NCBI RefSeq assembly: GCF_009870825.1
Contig: NZ_WTWY01000010.1
Location: 62,001-126,000, forward strand
Source of the DNA: Paenibacillus sp. USDA918EY
GTDB taxonomy: Bacteria > Bacillota > Bacilli > Paenibacillales > Paenibacillaceae
DNA: 64,000 nucleotides
Direction: 5' to 3'
Made by a program: the position numbers and the translations under genes. Below, piece by piece: positions 61,285-64,000 of the stretch. How positions within the stretch are numbered: position 1 is the stretch's first letter; every line of letters begins with the position of its first letter. The notes beneath the pieces were generated by a model. That model searched no databases. It was not told where the DNA came from and was given only the letters and a program-made list of their open reading frames with translations.

Positions 61285-63876
61285 TTACTGCTTAGGAGCA
61301 ACAACCCCGGCTGACGCCGCCCCATCCTGCTTCAGGCTGATCATGTTAACGAACATCCGGATCGAACCGGGCACAAGGCTCGGCATTTCGCGGTACCAAA
61401 CAAGCGAGCTGTACGTATAAGTACCTTTGCCGTAATTCGCCGTCAGGAACGTGCCGGTAAATTCCTTCTCCCCAGGGTCTCCGTTCGAGATCAGCTCCGT
61501 ATACTCCTTGCCCCATTCGGACGGGTTGTACGCCGAGCGGTCCTGAATCCAATTCTGCCAGTCGGCGTCCGTAATCTTGTTCGGCGTGTTAAAGATCGGA
61601 TGCTCCGGCGCCAGCATCGTAACCTTGGAATTTTCATCCGTCACGCGCCACTGGATGAGCGGCTCGCCGATCTTGATCGGATACGGTGCCAGATCCGGCG
61701 ACCATTTGTCCTCCGGCTTGTGGTATTGAACAACCAGGTTGCCGCCGTTTTTCGCATAATCGAGCAGACGCTGATTGCTTGGAATCAGCTCCGGACGGAA
61801 GGCATAGGCCCGGATGCCAAGCACGATCGTGTCGTATTGCGACAGATCGCCGAACTGGATCGTTTTGGCGTCCAGATTCGTCACATTGACGCCCACTTGA
61901 CGCAATACCTGATCGATATTGTCAAAACCGCTGGACACATATCCGACCTTCAGTCCTTGCGGCACCTTCAGATCAAACGCCTGGATGGCAAGGTTGGCCG
62001 GTTTGACGTAATAGGTTTTGCCGATATGCGGATACTGGATCACCTGCACCGTTCTGCTGCTGTCTGAAGTGCCGTCGTTGGCTATAGCCGCCAGGTTGTA
62101 ACTCCCCGCTTTTACATTGGCCGGTGCCTTGACGGAAAACTCAGCCGTCTTGGTCTCGTATTTAGCAGCGAAGCTCAATTCCTGAACCGCAGGCTCCACG
62201 GTCCAGCCTTCCGGCATTTGCAGTGAAACCTTGGTTTTCTCCGTACCCGGCGCATAATTGGTCGCCGTAACCTTCACCGATACGGGATCCTCCGGCTTCA
62301 GCGTATTCAATACCGCCGCTTCCGGGCTGAGCGATAATGATACCGGAGGCAGCACCGCCACCGCATTGTCCGGAACCGCATGCAGCGACGCTTCCGTCCC
62401 GAACGCTTCATACCGGATATCCGCGGAAATCAGCGGAAGGGCATAAGGATTAAAGTCCTCCACCTGCTTGGGAACCGTGACGGTAAACTCCGTTTTGACC
62501 GTCTGATTTTTGGCAAGTTTATCGAAGCTGTCCGCCCCAGCTGCCTTCGCGGTCCAGCCTTCCGTCACATTCAGCTTCAGATGGACTTTGCTCATGTCCA
62601 CCTCGCCGCCGTTAAAAGCGGTCACCGTCACTTTCGTGGTTTGCCCCGGAATCAGCTCGCCGGTCTCGGGTTTCACTTTAACCACGGTCGATGTCGCTTC
62701 CTGGCTTGCCTTATCGAGCTGCTTCTCCTTTACGGCCAGCCGGTGCAGCAGATCGGTTTTCGCCGTTTGCTCCAAGGACGACACCTTTACCAGCTCGACG
62801 GCTGTTTTTACGTCTGCTTTCATCTCATGGACCTCGCGGGCCACTTTCGCAAATGATGGATACGCGGCAATGACTTCGTTTGCGTCTTGCTGCAGTGTTT
62901 TCAGCTGCTTGACGACTTTGTTGTCCTTTCCTTTCACATCAAGCTCTTGCGCCAAATCCTCGAACGTAAAGGCAATTCCGCCAAAAAGCGACGTTTCCGG
63001 CTTACCGCCGGCTTTTTTGCCGTCCGCCGATTCTTGCAGCTTGTAATACGCCGTACCTTGACCTTCGTCGATTTGTCTTCCCATGCCCTGGCTCTTGTGC
63101 ATATACCGGGATTCTTCGCCCAGCTGGGCATAGGAAGCGCCGTACAGTTCGCTATATTCGTTTACCGGCAAGGAAACGTCATAATCTTTATCCGAAGCCG
63201 GTACATACAGCTTCTTCGGCTGCCATGGCTGGAGACCTTCCTTGATCTGCTCAGGGAAAACTTGCGGATTTCCCGCATCCTTGAACGCCCGTACGGTCAG
63301 CACATTCACGGCGCGGTGATGTCCGTGCGTCGAAGGTTCGTTCAGGAAGGCCGGAATCAGCACATCCGGACGTTTTTCCCGGATTTGACGGATCAGCCGT
63401 TCATAGGCGACGTCTTCACCCCATTTGGCGAGCGTTTCTTCAGGGCTTTTGGAAAAGCCGAAATCATAAATCGGATCGTTCAACTTCTGGCTCAAGTTCG
63501 CCAAGGTCACGTTGGTGATTTTGGACGCTTCCTGCAGCTCCCTGGTGCGGATGATGCCGAGGGCGTTGCCCAGCTCGCTGCCGATTTCGTTTTGTCCGCC
63601 TTCTCCGCGGTTGGCTATGACACTGTATGTATCCACGCCGAGTCCCAAAGAAAGATACGCCAGTGTCGCGCTGTGCTCGTCATCCGGGTGAGCCCCCGTA
63701 TTCATCGCGCTTGCAATGGTGGTCAGAGGCTTTATCGCTTTCCATAAATCGACCACCCCTCTGTCTGCAGCCGCTTTTTGGGGACCGGCTTGAAAAGCCA
63801 TCGTTCCGGCCAGCACCAGACTGAGCGAAGCCGCCACCCACTTTTTCGTCCTGCGTTTTGTGCTCAATTGACTCAA
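61285..63876 (-). CDS. Large secreted PIG-L family deacetylase with NEW3-type domains
   Basis: An 863-residue exported protein. After a basic start (TKRRTKKWVAASLSLVLAG) comes a signal peptide, then a LmbE/PIG-L deacetylase domain: NTGAHPDDEHSATLAYLSLG (the AHPDDE motif) and EPSTHGHHRAVNVLTVRAF (the H-x3-H part). The middle has two NEW3/alpha-galactosidase-associated beta-sandwiches (GELIPGQTTKVTVTAFNGGE and LNTLKPEDPVSVKVTATNY). The C-terminal 200 residues (LKVGYVSSGFDNIDQVLRQV) have a ThuA/amidotransferase-like look. It probably removes N-acetyl groups from amino-sugar polymers outside the cell. I chose the TTG at 63876, seven bases after AAGGAGAG. Confidence 0.82.
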   Translation of the reverse strand: MSQLSTKRRTKKWVAASLSLVLAGTMAFQAGPQKAAADRGVVDLWKAIKPLTTIASAMNTGAHPDDEHSATLAYLSLGLGVDTYSVIANRGEGGQNEIGSELGNALGIIRTRELQEASKITNVTLANLSQKLNDPIYDFGFSKSPEETLAKWGEDVAYERLIRQIREKRPDVLIPAFLNEPSTHGHHRAVNVLTVRAFKDAGNPQVFPEQIKEGLQPWQPKKLYVPASDKDYDVSLPVNEYSELYGASYAQLGEESRYMHKSQGMGRQIDEGQGTAYYKLQESADGKKAGGKPETSLFGGIAFTFEDLAQELDVKGKDNKVVKQLKTLQQDANEVIAAYPSFAKVAREVHEMKADVKTAVELVKVSSLEQTAKTDLLHRLAVKEKQLDKASQEATSTVVKVKPETGELIPGQTTKVTVTAFNGGEVDMSKVHLKLNVTEGWTAKAAGADSFDKLAKNQTVKTEFTVTVPKQVEDFNPYALPLISADIRYEAFGTEASLHAVPDNAVAVLPPVSLSLSPEAAVLNTLKPEDPVSVKVTATNYAPGTEKTKVSLQMPEGWTVEPAVQELSFAAKYETKTAEFSVKAPANVKAGSYNLAAIANDGTSDSSRTVQVIQYPHIGKTYYVKPANLAIQAFDLKVPQGLKVGYVSSGFDNIDQVLRQVGVNVTNLDAKTIQFGDLSQYDTIVLGIRAYAFRPELIPSNQRLLDYAKNGGNLVVQYHKPEDKWSPDLAPYPIKIGEPLIQWRVTDENSKVTMLAPEHPIFNTPNKITDADWQNWIQDRSAYNPSEWGKEYTELISNGDPGEKEFTGTFLTANYGKGTYTYSSLVWYREMPSLVPGSIRMFVNMISLKQDGAASAGVVAPKQ

Positions 63877-64000
63877 ATCGCATCTCTCCTTCAAGCGTAG
63901 TTGTGGCTGACACCGGTCAAAGCCGGCGCCGGCCTGTATCATTATCGCGGGACGCCCGAATGGATTGCAGGGCATCCGCGCGCAATGAAAGGATTCGTCT

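Noticed and set aside
1..64000. CRISPR arrays, tRNA/rRNA genes, insertion sequences, prophage genes, known riboswitches
   Set aside because: I looked for regular spaced repeats, conserved RNA cores, transposase and phage motifs on both strands and saw none; a covariance-model scan would be needed to exclude small RNA elements.

Overview
The window looks like a chromosomal segment of a Paenibacillus-type bacterium (Bacillota, Paenibacillaceae). The signs are strong GGAGG-type ribosome sites with many TTG and GTG starts, an SLH-anchored surface glycanase, lipoprotein binding proteins with two-permease sugar ABC transporters that lack their own ATPase, AraC regulators beside those transporters, and a SpoVB-like flippase. 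I saw no rRNA, tRNA, CRISPR array, insertion sequence or prophage.

Left part (1-7.9 kb): a MATE exporter cut by the window edge, a RelA/SpoT-type HD protein, a residual VOC mini-ORF, a SpoVB-like flippase, and a divergent three-gene glycan cluster (DUF6492 glycosyltransferase, GT4 glycosyltransferase, ManC-type guanylyltransferase/cupin). The cluster is preceded by a good match to a sigma-K (mother-cell) promoter, so it may make a spore-surface polysaccharide.

7.9-20 kb: a glycoside-utilisation locus. Seven minus-strand genes (DUF4832 protein, NAT_N/GNAT_C-type acyltransferase, a second glycosidase-like protein, Gfo/Idh oxidoreductase, two permeases, binding protein) are divergent from a LacI regulator and a secreted CBM9-like plus DUF4832 protein. 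The shared 430-bp promoter region carries a set of AACGTAACA-type repeats.

20-28 kb: a tightly packed operon (binding protein, fused permease, ATPase, PHP-domain phosphoesterase, RpiR/SIS regulator) that probably imports and hydrolyses an unknown phosphorylated or anionic solute, followed by a GNAT acetyltransferase and a histidinol-phosphatase-like PHP protein.

28-39 kb: small stress and efflux genes. An ArsR regulator with an MFS exporter and an LLM oxidoreductase share a putative operator. There is also a SigJ-like sigma factor, a DHFR-like protein, a PhnB-like protein, a DinB protein, a WYL regulator, an MFS exporter and an AraC regulator. Positions 33.4-34.7 kb are a graveyard of gene fragments.

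39-47.6 kb: a 1478-residue SLH/GH26 mannanase with several carbohydrate-binding modules, then an AT-rich stretch with an ECF sigma/anti-sigma pair (with a decayed duplicate of part of the anti-sigma gene), small membrane and lipoprotein genes, and a broken toxin-like hydrophobic peptide with a hairpin over its ribosome site.

47.7-64 kb: a second sugar ABC transporter with an AraC regulator and a CcpA-type cre site, an acyltransferase, a winged-helix protein, a paralogous AraC next to two Gfo/Idh proteins and the 16-residue tail of a lost permease, an atypical argininosuccinate-lyase-family enzyme translationally coupled to a BadF/GlcNAc-kinase-type kinase, and a large secreted PIG-L deacetylase.
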